Source: Kryptolebias marmoratus (lineage: Eukaryota > Chordata > Actinopteri > Cyprinodontiformes > Rivulidae). From it: a stretch of 64,000 bases of DNA. The notes under the pieces are model-generated. The model did not search any database. It saw nothing but the letters and a program-made list of their open reading frames with translations, and was not told the origin of the DNA. Positions 42,745 through 53,880 of this stretch are shown one piece after another; positions within the stretch are counted from its first letter, which is position 1, and each line of letters opens with the position of its first letter. The position numbers and the translations under genes are program-made. Where the stretch lies: assembly GCF_001649575.2 (NCBI RefSeq), contig NC_051438.1:29150128-29214127 (forward strand). The letters are read 5' to 3'.

Positions 42745-43218
42745 TTTAGGTGCATGTAGCCTCAAATGTTGACGAGGGATGGTCAGATGGATCATCTGCA
42801 GTAATGAGTGTGTTGCTCCGGTCTGTCACAGAGAAGAAGGAGCTGAGCCAACCCTCTCATATGATCATGAGGTCTGCAAGAACAAAATCCTGGGCTGAAA
42901 TGAGCTTCCTCTGTAGGATGGCAGAGCTGGGCATCGTCCAGGAGAAGCTCAGAGCTGAGGAGGTTCAGACATAAGGTGCCTCCTGGAGGTTTTACAAACA
43001 TGTCCTACTGAGATGTGGGAGGAGACCTTGAGGCAAACCCAGAATTCTCTGCAGGTAGGGTACATCCTTTCTGACCCAAGAACATCTAAGGATCCAATAT
43101 GAGGAGCTGGAGGGTGCTGCTGGGGAGGGACATGTTTCTAAGCTGTGAAAAACTGAAGAAGCCTTTTGGATGATAAGCAGAACCGCTTAACTGACTGACT
43201 GGATGGATGGATGGATGG
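42745..43218 (+). mobile_element. Rex3-like (RTE-type) LINE 3' end with GATG tail
   Basis: The plus strand carries KKELSQ and AEMSFLCRMAELG, counterparts of the KKELS and AEMSFLRRVAGLS blocks of this fish LINE, then a shifted continuation (GTGCCTCCTGGAGG, ACATGTCCTACTGAGATG, GAGGAGCTGGAGG). It ends in GGATGGATGGATGG at 43200-43218. Tandem GATG is, as I recall, the described 3' tail of Rex3. Stops and frameshifts are present. Confidence 0.88.
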
Positions 43219-44867
43219 CACAAGATAACAGACGAAGAATCTTCCAGCTTCATGGATTGACAACAAAGCTCAAGTTTTGTCGTCCACTTTTTGACATGAC
43301 GACATCAGGAGGGAATTTAAATCTGTTGTGTAGAATTAGTTTGTTCTTTTTAAGACTCCATTTGTCAAAAAAGCCTAAAATGCAATTTTACAAAACCTTT
43401 GCAAGTTCCCAAACATTGTTCAAAGACGTGTCATTTTCTCTTTAACTGAATTTCTTCTGACAGTGAAGAGAAACTTGCAGCAGAAATGTCATCTCACATC
43501 ACTGAATACACTAAAGAAAATTAACACATTTCTTCAGTAAAATTCATCACTTTTAGATTAAGATGTTCTGTCTTGTTTTTCTGAGGCAGCTTCCCCCAAA
43601 TTTGATTAAAAATGCTATTAAAACCAACGAAAGTCATTAGGCTTTTGTTTTGTACAAGTGAAGAACTGCTTAATATACTGCAGAGCAGTAAATCACAGCT
43701 CATCGAGTTAAACATTAATTCAACTATGATTTTACACAAACTCTCCATATAATACTAGATGTTGGTTCTTAAATAATGCAGGACTGTTTAAACTACATCA
43801 CCAGATCACTAATAAAATAAAATAAAGTGCTTCTTTTTATATGAACATGCGGAGTTTTTTCCACCAAAACCTTTTTTTTAAATCATGTTTTGTTCTTTTA
43901 CTGCCAGGATCCAGAAATCTGTGTCTAGTTGTAATTTAGGAGCAAATTTCCTTTTTTAATGAGCGATTCTCAGCTTTAGATGTCAAAGTGAAACGCTGTA
44001 ACATTTACCCAGAAAGCTGCATAAAACTAAATGATGTAAAGACCAAATAAAATCCAGCAAAGGCCTCTTTTCTTTAAAAAAAAAACAGTTTTTTTGAATC
44101 TTATTCCTGTAAGAATCTCAAGTTTAGCTGTAATATTTGCTGTGTGTTAGAAGAGACATAAAAACAGCATCAGAGAAAAATCTTTTTACCTGCAGGGTCA
44201 AACCAGTTCAGTTCTTTCTCATCTTTTCTTGGTTTTGTGTTTGACTTCCAGTCTTGTTACAGAAAAACAACAGGCGAGTCTGCAACAGGACTTAATACAG
44301 AGATGACAGCCAACACTGAGTCACAGCATTTATACAGCTAATGAATACCACAACTTGTAGAAATGTTCCACCGAAGTGAAATATCACTCCAGGTGCCACA
44401 ACTTTCCAGTAAATTACTCTGTCACAGCTCTGTTTTTCCTGTCCGGAAGACTGAAGTCTAACCTTTTATTTAATGAACAAAACACAGAGTTCTCACGTGT
44501 CTTTTTAGAGTCGTTTCATTCTCTATAAAATAATACAAAAACCCCACTTTCTCCATTTTCTTCCTGCCAGTTCAGGATAAGGACTTTTTATTTAATTTCA
44601 TGACCCAACAGCGTTTAACATCCCCGACTTTTCAAGTTAATATCATCTACAAAAGCTGACAAATGACCTCTTATAGATTGAAGCAATTTATTTCTTAAAT
44701 TACTGTAGTGGGGTTTAATTTATTCTTTGACATGATAAAAGAATCCGGTGTTATGAGGAAAGGAGATCCCTGCAGCAGCTTCTGCAAAGCCAAGGAGACA
44801 CTTTAACATCCTGAAGCTCAAATTAATATTCATACCGCCAGGAAAAACAGAGACATTTCTTTATTCA
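43219..44867. other. intron 1 DNA without recognised features
   Basis: I see nothing to support. Confidence 0.45.
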
Positions 44868-45105
44868 TTAACCTTTATTTAAGCAGGCAGACCCCAGTGA
44901 TGTCACATGTGTCTTTTTAAAGGGAGGCCTGGGTCTGAAGGCAGAATAAACAGGCAGGTTTTTGGACTGTGGGAGGAAACCCGGAGGAAACCCACGTAAA
45001 CACGAGGAGGACATGCAGTCTCCAGACAGAAAGACCCCAGGTCCAACCCAGGCCTTGGACCCAGAACCTCCCTGCTGGGAGGGAACACTGCTAACCGAGC
45101 AAACA
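44868..45105 (-). mobile_element. tRNA-type SINE-like element
   Basis: The minus strand begins with a box A-like GGTTAGCAGTGTTCCCTCC and a diverged box B-like GGTTCTGGGTCCAAGG. The body then reads GGGGTCTTTCTGTCTGGAGA, CATGTCCTCCTCGTG and GGGTTTCCTCCCACAGTCC, the well-known wording of a widespread fish SINE body. The 3' end is TTAAATAAAGGTTAATGAAT. Confidence 0.75.
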
Positions 45106-46959
45106 TCTACACAATGTCTGTAAAGCAGACAAATGTAAACGTAAAGACATGCGAAGGCAGAGCTCATCTTCTCTGTTTCAGTTTGTTTTTCTTGCAGCTG
45201 CTCCTCCTGCAGGAGTCACCACAGCTCATGAACTCACCGGACAGCTTTTGTTTCAGGGCAGAAGCCCTTCCCGACAGAACCGGGGCTCAAACCTGCAGCC
45301 TCAGGATTATGAGACCGCAGCCCCTTCCACTTCACAGAGTAAAGGGTTTTATTGAACACAGATACCTACGGAGGGAAAGGTCACTCTCCGCGCGCTTTGC
45401 TCGGGCTGAAGATGAATCGTTTGCGCGCTGAGAGCCGTCGCTCGCTTCAGCGTGTTGTAACGATCCGTGCAGGCAGCCGGAACCTCGAGAGGCGATCAAT
45501 CTGCATTATCACACGGAGCAGGATGAGGAGCGATCATTTGTTTGTCTGTTTGTTGCACAGAGACCTGGTTGGTGCTCTGGTTGATGCAGTTACACTACAT
45601 CGAAGAGAAGTCGTCCAGAAAACCACTTTTAAATGATTTTTTAAAATATAAAGTATAAAAAGATAGAAAAGTCACTTTTGTTTTCTCAGAGGCTCCGTTC
45701 ACTCTGCAGGTCTTAATGCTCAGCTCTGATTTTTGGCTCAGATCAGATGTTTTTGTGTGTTTTTTGTGTGTGTTTGTCGTCACACACTGTTTACAGAAGG
45801 AAATATGGATGCTACTCATGTCGGCGTTCTGCGTTCAGCTCTGAAGTTGGTGTGCAGTCGGAGCTTGTTTCATCAGGTGTTTATATTTGATCTTCCTGCT
45901 TCCCACCTCCTTCTGGAGCAGGAACGATGTACTAAAAGTAGAAATAAACTCAAATATCGAGTCCATCACGCTGGTATAAATACACTTCAACACCAACGTT
46001 GGTCTCAGTTATCCAGGACAATGCAAATTTAAACTAAATGATGCTGATATCGATTATATAATTATCTGGATCGATCTGTATACCTCTGCTTCAATGACGT
46101 AAGAGTCAGATGAAATGGGACGTGACTGTTCAGAACGACGTATGAAAGTGACCTGGTTCGATAGATGTAGGCCACATATGATCAAAAAGTGTAAAAACTT
46201 TGTTGTTAAATACAACTTCCTGAAATTTGTTTTCCTTTTATGTAGATAAAATGACAAAAAATAAAAAATAAATCAAAATACTGATTAAATGACATGTAAA
46301 TAGTTTTGTTCAGAGACTTTTACAATAAAGTGTGACAAACTTTAAAACTCTGCTCCAGAGTAGGAGGGAAATGTGAAACAAGCCTGGCAGATAATAAATT
46401 TATTGGCTCAGATTGCACAACAACTTCAGAACTGATCCACACGCCGACACCTGTAGCAGCCATCTTTACTGTCGTAAACACGGCGTGCGGTGTGTGACGT
46501 CACGTCTTCTTTTGGTCACTGATCCGTCTAAATAAAGTTAGAATGTGAACAACCATGTAATAGAATAAAATAAAATCAGATTTCAGTAATAAGTCTGAAT
46601 CGAGCATTAAGACCTGCAGTCAGACTTTTCTGCAGCTTCAAGCACCTCCTGCCTGGCAGAGAGGCGGTGAGGAAGAGATGCTATTGGCTGTTCAACGACC
46701 TGCCAATCATTCTGACTGACGGACTGATGGATCGACAGTCCCCGGAGGTCATGGTTTGATCGTTGGCATTCTGTAAAACGCAGCATTGACCTGTTTGATT
46801 CATCACTGCTGGCTGAGCAGTCGATTGGATCTGATGACGCATCCCAGGGCCGAGGAAAACGCCACGATGTTGCTCTTTGACTCTGGCTCACATTAAAAAC
46901 ATAAATAAAAACAGTCCTGCAGCAACAGAAGCTGATTATCAGATTCAAACGTGGTTATG
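45106..46959. other. intron 1 DNA, possible short repeat
   Basis: Positions 45250-45320 (CAGAAGCCCTTCCCGACAGA, then CCGGGGCTCAAACCTGCAGC) read like another common fish repeat with an antisense box B, too short to name. The rest is featureless. Confidence 0.4.
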
Positions 46960-47143
46960 ACTCAGCTCAGATTTGGTGTGGTAGTAGCTGAGAGTCGTAC
47001 ACAAAACTTTATCACACGAGTATTTTCAAGATCTGACTAAAACCCTGACAGCTCCATTGTTTCTCATCATCAGATGATCTTAGTCTAAAAGTCCAACGGG
47101 CGATATGCATTCCTTCCAGAAATGCCAGGCCTTTAATCGAGCA
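46960..47143 (+). repeat. AAGATGGCCGCC-family dispersed repeat, 3' part
   Basis: It has AGATTTGGTGTGGTAGTAGC, TGAGAGTCG, GGGCGATATGCATTCCTTCC and GGCCTTTAATCGAGC. The 5' modules are absent. Confidence 0.8.
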
Positions 47144-50100
47144 TGATTCTGTCCTAAAATGCTGAGTCACAAATAGAACCCGTGCTGTGCAGGGGCTGAA
47201 TTTTAAACTTCACAAACCGTCAAACATTTAATGTGAAGAAAAGACTGTCGGCTGCCAGCTTCTTCATCTCGTCAGAAATCAGAGTTTCAGTTTGACACAA
47301 GATTTTTACTGTTTCCATCCAGAGCCTGAACTCTCCTCTCCAGGTTTTTATACTTAATAATCTGAGCATGAACAGAGAAAAAAGGAGCAAGCCTTAAATG
47401 TGTGTTCATCAGTTCATTGACAGGCCAATCAATGCTTCGTAATAAGGCTGAATGGGGAATGAGGGGGAAGGGGTCTGGGTTTAAAACGAGGGGGGAAGAG
47501 ATATCAATTAAGCAGAGAACTGCAGAGTCCAGACCCAGGAAGCTTAGACAGCAATATCCCCCGATGCTGCTTCATGACTAATCAGTGGACTCTGGGTGCA
47601 AACCGCCTGCAGCCGCCCCCACCTCCACCCTTCAGAAACACCACCTATCCCATCTGGACTCAGTGCAAATGAGGGATTCTGTAGGAAAATAATTTAGATA
47701 ACTCATAGTATGAAAAGCTGCTGAGGTTGTGCAGAAATATAAGATCCTCATGTGATGCAATCCAGTGAAACCTGCAGGTTTCCCAAACACCAACAAATTA
47801 TCATGTAAAAACAAACTAAATGATTCTGAGATTGCATTTAGTTTCAAATGATTGCAAAGGTGGACTATTTTATTCTTTGTTCGTTTATTATACATGTCCT
47901 GCATTGAGCTTTTTAATTATTTTCACTGCATTTGTCAAACAATGTTTCCTTTTATAACACTAATCTTGAACGTGTTTAAAAACCAAAAACAAGCTGATTT
48001 ATTGGGTCGTTACAGGCTTTTACTTCAACACACGTTCAAATACAGCATGAAGACTTTAAAACCAACATTTTTATATAATTATAAGGAACATATTTAAATT
48101 TTTATTTATCATTTTACCAGATTGTTTTCCTGAAGACTTCCTGTAACTGCAGGTTGAGTTTTTTGGGAACTTAGAGAAGAAAACAAGAATGATAAAACGT
48201 TAAAAAGTTGAATTATCCTAAATATTCCTGATGTAACTCTTCTGTCTGAGAGCTGCTCGACTCTTAAAACTCCACCAACAAACTTGAACCATAATCCAAA
48301 GAAACTTGCAGAATAACACAAAATCAATTATGCTTTCACACACTAAATATTAATTATTTCTGTGTAAAATCAGTTTATAAAAGCAGTGAGAATAACTTTT
48401 TCACTGATTCCTGGATCATTTATTATAATTACCTTGTAAGAAACTGTATTTATATTTCTGTTAGGTTTCCAGAGAAGTCCTCTCTGAAGATCTGAACTCT
48501 TTATTTCAGTCATTATAAAAGCACAGAGTTCAGCATAAAACAGTTGCTTTGTCATGTTGGGCTTGAAACTACACAATATTATATCTCAGATTTACTAACA
48601 ACGCAACACTGGACAACACAATGCATACAGGATCCCCCCAAAAATACAAATTTGTCAATCAGGCGGACCTTTAAACGCCCACAGCTGGAACATGGAGAGT
48701 GTTTAGTAATGACAGAATGTGGCCTAACCCTAACCCGTCCACACGGGAACACTGTCTTTCTGAAACAATAACTTTTCTTATAAACGCAGCAACGTTATGT
48801 TTTCACCCTTAAAGAAATACAGAAAATGATCCAAACGCTGCAGTAACTCTGCCAGGCCTGTATGTGGCGCCACAAAAACACACCAGAAACAGGAAATGCA
48901 CCAAACTGTGATCACAGGAAGGAAAAGACGAGGACGGAGAACACAGGAGTGGAAACCGAAGCCTTTCTCTGCGCCAAACGACCAAGTTGAACTTTTACTT
49001 TGTGTCACATAAACTAATGTTACATCTTTATATATCTGCTCAAACAGACCCCCTACCTGTTCAAACCACTGACCGGATTAACCTAGACCTGCAACAGGAA
49101 CCCAGAAGTTGAAGCCAGAACTAAACCAGCTGGTACGACGGTCCAGTAAGCTTTATTTTCTGCTCCTGCCGTGTAAATGAACGGAACGTTGGTTAATTTT
49201 TCTAACACATTTAGCTGTAATTAATTATGTCACATTTAAAAGAAAGGTCACATGACTCCATGATTGTGTGTGAGAGAGTGGGCGGGGCCTAAAGCCCCAC
49301 ATCTCTAGTGAGCAGACTCTGGTTCCAAAAATACAACATGGCAGCTTCTGTAAACTGATCTCTGCTGAGAAGGCTGGGAAAATCCCCTCCTCTTTTTATT
49401 ATCTCTATCCAGAGAGCATCAAACCATTTCAGCCACATCTAAACACATTCACCCAGTTATCCTGGGTAACTGAATTTTAATTATTCTGACAAAATCCTAA
49501 ATAATAAATGTGTTTTCAGAAATCCAAAGAAATCAAAACTTGATAAAGTACACAAAACAAAGACACTAATATCCATGTTGAGTCCAGCTTCATGACTCGA
49601 GTAAAAGATGAGCTCAGCAGCAGCTTCATGCTTAACCTTTAACATTTTAACAGCGTTCAGGGGACGTGAAAAGAATGAGGCTGTGGTATGAAGTGAAACA
49701 GACAACAGCAAAGTTTAAGGTGGTCTTCAGCTTCCTGGGCTCCACCTTAAAACCAGCAGGTTTCAGTTTGATTCCCTTCCAGGCAGACAGACTTTTAAAG
49801 TGGCCTCAATCAATAATTCTTAGGTTTTTCTTAGGACTTTGGCTGCTTTTTTACTCTGTTTTGGTCTGGCTTTAAAAATCAGCATGTTGTTCAGTTCTTA
49901 AATAAAAAAGGAACCTGAACAACTATGGACAAATAATAATAATAAAGTGTCTTCAAAAAACTTGGAAAGACCTGAAACAGGACCTGAGACATGCATCATC
50001 ATCCAAGTTATTAGAATAAAGTTATTATTGTGTTATTATTGATTTTTGTTTTGTATTTGAAACAAAAGAAACTGTTTCTGTGACCAGCTGCCACAATATA

Positions 50101-50928
50101 TAACTGATTCTCTGCAAAGCTCACCCCTTGAGTTATGTGTTTTACACGCTGCCATAATTCACAGAAACACTTCAGAAACGCTGCAGAACTTCTGCTCAGG
50201 GCCTGAAAACATTCCTGGAAGGTCTGCCTCCTTTGAAACGAAGAATAATAAAATAAAAATGTGGCTCAAGACTTCCTTAGATCTGCAGCTGCCTGGATGT
50301 TTGGAAACCAAACCATTTTAAAATTCTCCCTCTGATTTCAGTGAAGCTCCTCTCTGCAGCCGCAGATTGGATTTCTGTTAATCCTTTAAATTCCTGCAGA
50401 TAATAAATATGACAAAAACCTTTCAATTACTGGTTATCTCCTTGAAATAAATGATTTCCAAGTGGAAATGGAGTGATTACATGATTGGCTTGAATTGAAA
50501 ATGAAGTGCTTTAGAATGAACAATACCTAAATATTCATAGAAGCCTAAAACATCTTCAGTAAGAAGATTTTTACTTTCCTGTCTGCATGTTTGAGCCCAT
50601 CTGAAAAGCTGTAGACCCACTAGTGGTCGCAGTTTTTCCACTCTGGACTCAATGCCACTTCATTCCTGAACACTTGCAGACTTTATGAGCCATAACTCAC
50701 AACCCCACAGGCAACTTTGACAAGTTTCCTCCAGAACCCCCCTTCTTCCCCTGTAAGACCTCTGCAGGCAGCTCTAATTTCCATGCATGTCCCAAATGGC
50801 AGCAAAGCAATAAAAATGCTAATTTCATTTGTGTGTGTTTTTTTTTTTCTTTTTGATTAAATTCCCAAACAAATCACGCGCACGTCGTTATTTTCCAGCC
50901 ATGAAGTCAATTTCATGCCTCTGCTTAC
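47144..50928. other. intron 1 DNA next to exon 1
   Basis: I see no feature to support. Positions 49230-49340 (GGGCGGGGCCTAAAGCCCC) have a short palindrome-like GGGGC-TAAAG-CCCC, with no further evidence of a role. Confidence 0.4.
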
Positions 50929-50999
50929 CTGAAAAATACTACTGTTTCCCACAAATAGATCCACAGTGCGTTTATTCGGCACATTTTTGCCAGTCTCAT
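50929..50999 (-). CDS. glra1: glra1 exon 1: signal peptide of glycine receptor alpha-1 (partial gene)
   Basis: The product is the ligand-binding alpha subunit of the strychnine-sensitive glycine-gated chloride channel, a Cys-loop pentameric receptor of inhibitory synapses in spinal cord and brainstem. Read on the minus strand, the exon gives MCRINALWIYLWETVVFFS, with the last S split across the junction. It aligns without gaps, at equal length, to the first 19 residues of mammalian GLRA1 as I remember them; the shared core is YLWET-VFFS. It is a hydrophobic signal-peptide segment. The donor is TTTTTCAG/GTAAGC, with the last exon base at 50929. Two in-frame ATGs exist: the one beginning at 50984 matches the mammalian length and is preferred; the one at 50999 would add five residues (MRLAK). 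The exon ends two bases into a codon, which exon 2 completes. Homology and splice signals agree, so I am confident of the exon and less so of the start codon. Confidence 0.93.
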
Positions 51000-51036
51000 T
51001 TTGTTAGACTGGGGGTGGGGGGGTGAGAGGATATTG
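51000..51036 (-). other. glra1: probable 5' UTR of glra1 with a candidate splice acceptor
   Basis: Immediately upstream of the exon 1 ATGs, the minus strand has a strong acceptor-like sequence, CCATCCCTTTCTTTCAG (AG at 51037-51038), followed by a C-rich leader to the first ATG. A second acceptor-like tract, a T-rich run ending TTTTAG, lies further up at about 51085-51105. This suggests the signal-peptide exon is preceded by a separate untranslated exon in the CpG island, with a short intron spanning the assembly gap. If no intron exists, the leader is simply continuous. Only a transcript would decide. Confidence 0.4.
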
Positions 51037-51136
51037 CTGAAAGAAAGGGATGGGGGGGTCACGCTCTTCAGAGGACGAATCCCCCCTCTAAAAAAAATAA
51101 AAAATAAAATCCCTCAGAGGTGGAAAAGAGAAGGAT

Positions 51137-51483
51137 NNNNNNNNNNNNNNNNNNNNNNNNNNNNNNNNNNNNNNNNNNNNNNNNNNNNNNNNNNNNNNNN
51201 NNNNNNNNNNNNNNNNNNNNNNNNNNNNNNNNNNNNNNNNNNNNNNNNNNNNNNNNNNNNNNNNNNNNNNNNNNNNNNNNNNNNNNNNNNNNNNNNNNNN
51301 NNNNNNNNNNNNNNNNNNNNNNNNNNNNNNNNNNNNNNNNNNNNNNNNNNNNNNNNNNNNNNNNNNNNNNNNNNNNNNNNNNNNNNNNNNNNNNNNNNNN
51401 NNNNNNNNNNNNNNNNNNNNNNNNNNNNNNNNNNNNNNNNNNNNNNNNNNNNNNNNNNNNNNNNNNNNNNNNNNNNNNNNNNN
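51137..51483. other. assembly gap (347 N)
   Basis: Unknown bases lie 138 bp upstream of the first glra1 ATG. Both edges are G-rich on the plus strand: GGGGG and GGGGGGG runs at 51011-51023, GGGGGGG at 51052-51058, and GGG/GGGGG/GGGGGGG runs at 51490-51508. Such G-runs can form quadruplexes and are hard to sequence, which probably explains the gap. Part of the glra1 5' UTR, first intron or core promoter may be missing. Confidence 0.97.
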
Positions 51484-51544
51484 CAGATAAGGGAGGGGGT
51501 GAGGGGGGGTTCTCTGGTCTCAGAGGAGGCTGCTGGTAACTGCT

Positions 51545-52290
51545 ACACAAACAGACCCAGTTAGGTCCGGTCCGTGCGTTCCGCCGCAGGTGAAAAGAAA
51601 ACGGGACATATTCCTTCAGAGGTTGTCTGACTGCGGAGAGCTCCGAAACAAACGTGCACGCGTTAAATCCGCGCGCAGAGGAGTGTTCCCTCTCACATCT
51701 GCAGGTTCTGGCTCACATGCGTCCCTGGGGCAGCCGGAGCGGCGCTCTGAATCTGTGCGTCTGGGCTGCTGCTGGGGGGGTCCCGCCGCCGCCGCCGCCG
51801 CCGCTGCTGCTGCTGCTGCAGGTAGAACAAGTCTGCCTCCTCTTCCTTCTCCTCCTGCTGCTGATCCCCCCTCTTCTCCTCGCGCTTATCTCCCAGGGGC
51901 GAGTAGTAGTAGTCGTAGTAAGACTCAGCGCTGCAGCAGCACGGCTCAGCTGCTCCCATTGTCTGGTGGGGGTCAAGTTGGAGACGCGCCGGAGCGTCCG
52001 CGGCTGCTCCCCGCCGGCGCACCGGTTCACATTCACAACAACAGAACCCGGGTCCCCGTGGAGATTACAGCACGTCAGCCTGCGCGTCGGACTGATGTGG
52101 ACCCCCAGCCATGATGCGCGCGCGCACACACACGCGGACTACAGACGAGCAGAGCCAGTTCGGTGCGCTCCGACACTGTTTTCTTGCTGCAGTCATTAAC
52201 CAAACTCCAAAATACGCACCTCTCTGTGCTCAGACACGCCCCGGACAGGCTGCCATTGGCCCGCGTGGGCCTGGACCTCGCAGCTGATTG
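51545..52290. promoter_or_regulatory. CpG island, likely glra1 promoter or first-exon region
   Basis: This is the only long stretch with dense CpG (for example GCGCGC, CCGCCGCCG, CGCGCG) in a window otherwise poor in CpG. It starts about 0.5 kb upstream of the glra1 start codon. It contains a (GCC)n(GCT)n triplet tract at 51783-51820 and a short GTA-type triplet run near 51902-51920. Position and composition suggest a CpG-island promoter, possibly bidirectional. I see no TATA box or transcription start that I would defend. Confidence 0.65.
51693..51958 (-). other. upstream open frame in the CpG island (possible uORF or 5' exon)
   Basis: On the glra1 strand, an ATG at 51958 opens an 87-codon frame beginning MGAAEPCCCSAESYYDYYYS, followed by an acidic/basic stretch and a Q5R7 tract made by the (GCT)n(GCC)n repeat. 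I do not recognise it as a known protein. Low complexity and CpG-island composition argue for chance. Two donor-like sites (GTGAGC at 51716-51711 and GTGAGA at 51696-51691) lie near its end, so it could belong to a 5' exon of glra1 as an upstream ORF. It is listed because it is the longest plausible frame next to the promoter. Its coding status is doubtful. Confidence 0.2.
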
Positions 52291-52505
52291 GCTGGTGGAG
52301 GTGTCAGGAATGCAGCTGAAGAGGAGTTCTGCCTCCAACAGAGATTCCCTGAGGGGTAAAAAAAAAAGGCTAAACTTACAGTTAAAACTGACGATCAGAG
52401 AAATAATATTATTGTTCCAAAGTTTTCTACAAATAACAGAAGTTTTGTTTTTAAAGCTGCTGCTGTAGATTCTTAGTCACCCAAGTCATCATAAAACCAA
52501 AAGAA

Positions 52506-52593
52506 GTTAAAAAAATAAAACCAAAAACCACTGGACTTCTATTCTGTACAGAATTATACACAGAATAAAAGTCCAGTTGTTTTGTTTTTTAAC
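52506..52593. repeat. long inverted repeat (about 33-41-bp arms)
   Basis: Left arm 52506-52547 and right arm 52561-52593 share CTGGACTTCTATTCTG / CAGAATAAAAGTCCAG and flanking AACAAAAC-rich sequence in inverted order, with a 13-base loop. The left arm has about 8 extra bases. It lies about 1.5 kb upstream of the glra1 start. Confidence 0.8.
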
Positions 52594-52834
52594 TTTCTTT
52601 AGTATCTAAAACTGAAAGCAAAGAGGAATGATAAAAATGAAAAGTAATAATTATATCAGACTGAACAAATGATGGAGTTGGGGACCATTTATTGTTATTC
52701 TGATATTTTATAGTGTTATAAAGAAATGTGATGCTTTTAATATGTTGTTGTAGCTGTTAAAGGAACTCATTGCAAACTAAGATATCAAACATAAAAACCA
52801 TATTATCCTGAACTTTATCACCTGAACGAGTTTA

Positions 52835-53130
52835 TTCCTGTAGTTTTCTGGATACATTGGTATGCAGTTCTGAAATGTGGGTATGCACTCAGTGTAAACA
52901 AAGCGCTTTAATCTGCATTTTTTAATTTAAAAATCTGATCATAAATTCAGATCAAAGTATCAAAACTGTTGGACTTCTCCGTCCTGAACGGCTTGACCCG
53001 TTTTCTGTCACTTCGGCTGTTTCTGTAGGTAAACAAACACGTGGAAGTCGGCGGCTGTTTCTCTCAAAATATTTAATTTAAGAACACATTAACCATCGAC
53101 ATGGAAAGAAAGTTTCTTACTTTATGATGT
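52835..53130 (+). repeat. two-copy dispersed repeat, copy 2
   Basis: AGTTTTCTGGATACATTGGT, TTCTGAAATGTGGGTATGCA and TTTTCTGTCACTTCGGCTG match the intron 1 copy at 33615-34000 in order and orientation. Confidence 0.7.
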
Positions 53131-53580
53131 TTTCTTTGACCGGTGTTCATGACAGTGAAGATAACCCAGTGTTTCTCTGATCCCCAGTGATAAAATGTAA
53201 ACTTTTCAAGGTTTTCAGGTTTTATTTTATATAAAATAGGACAGGACTCCGGCTGAAAATTAGCCTGTTCATTTAAACCTGCTATGTACTGTAAAAGAAT
53301 GAACTTAAAACTTAAACTTTAAATGGTTAACAACACTTCACATTTCTATATGCATATTTAATCACCTTTAGTTACCTTTCGTCATCATTGTTGCACTTTA
53401 GTAACTTGTTATTTACATGAAGTTAAATTGTTTTTACTCAGGAGTAGCAGCTGGAGTTAATTAAGAGTCTCAGCTTCATCACACCTGCTTAAACGAGAAT
53501 AACGGGATAATTGGGATGCACCATGTTTACCTGGCAGTGTGGGGGAGGGGCTGGAGTTCTCATTTACTTTGTGGGGTTTA

Positions 53581-53590
53581 TTATTATATA

Positions 53591-53642
<52 letters not shown>

Positions 53643-53643
53643 T
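53581..53643. repeat. (TA)n microsatellite
   Basis: About 60 bp of alternating TA with two phase breaks (TATTATA, TATAATA). Confidence 0.97.
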
Positions 53644-53719
53644 GAAAAATACAAAAAGGTAATTTATTCACTTTTTACTTACAGCCTAACTCTGATCAGT
53701 GATTGTCTGTTTATTATCA

Positions 53720-53880
53720 GACACTTTTACAGACATTAAACTCAAAGCTGCTGTGGTAGTAGCTGAGAGTCGTGCCCAACGCTTTCTCTGGTTTTTAAAT
53801 GTTGTCATGCTAAAAGGAGGGCGATATGTGTCCCTTCAATCTCAAACAGGACAGATGACATCCAGATATTTTACAGTTTG
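53720..53880 (+). repeat. AAGATGGCCGCC-family dispersed repeat, 3' part
   Basis: It has GTGGTAGTAGCTGAGAGTCG, GGAGGGCGATATGTGTCCCT and CCAGATATTTTACAG. Confidence 0.75.

Noticed and set aside
48722..48740. Telomere-like CTAACCCTAACCC
   Set aside because: Only two units, expected by chance; no longer array nearby.
51590..52199. Plus-strand frames of 174 and 181 codons in the CpG island
   Set aside because: They are composed of GC-rich and triplet-repeat translation (poly-Ala, poly-Pro/Leu) and have no family resemblance. CpG islands give long open frames by composition.
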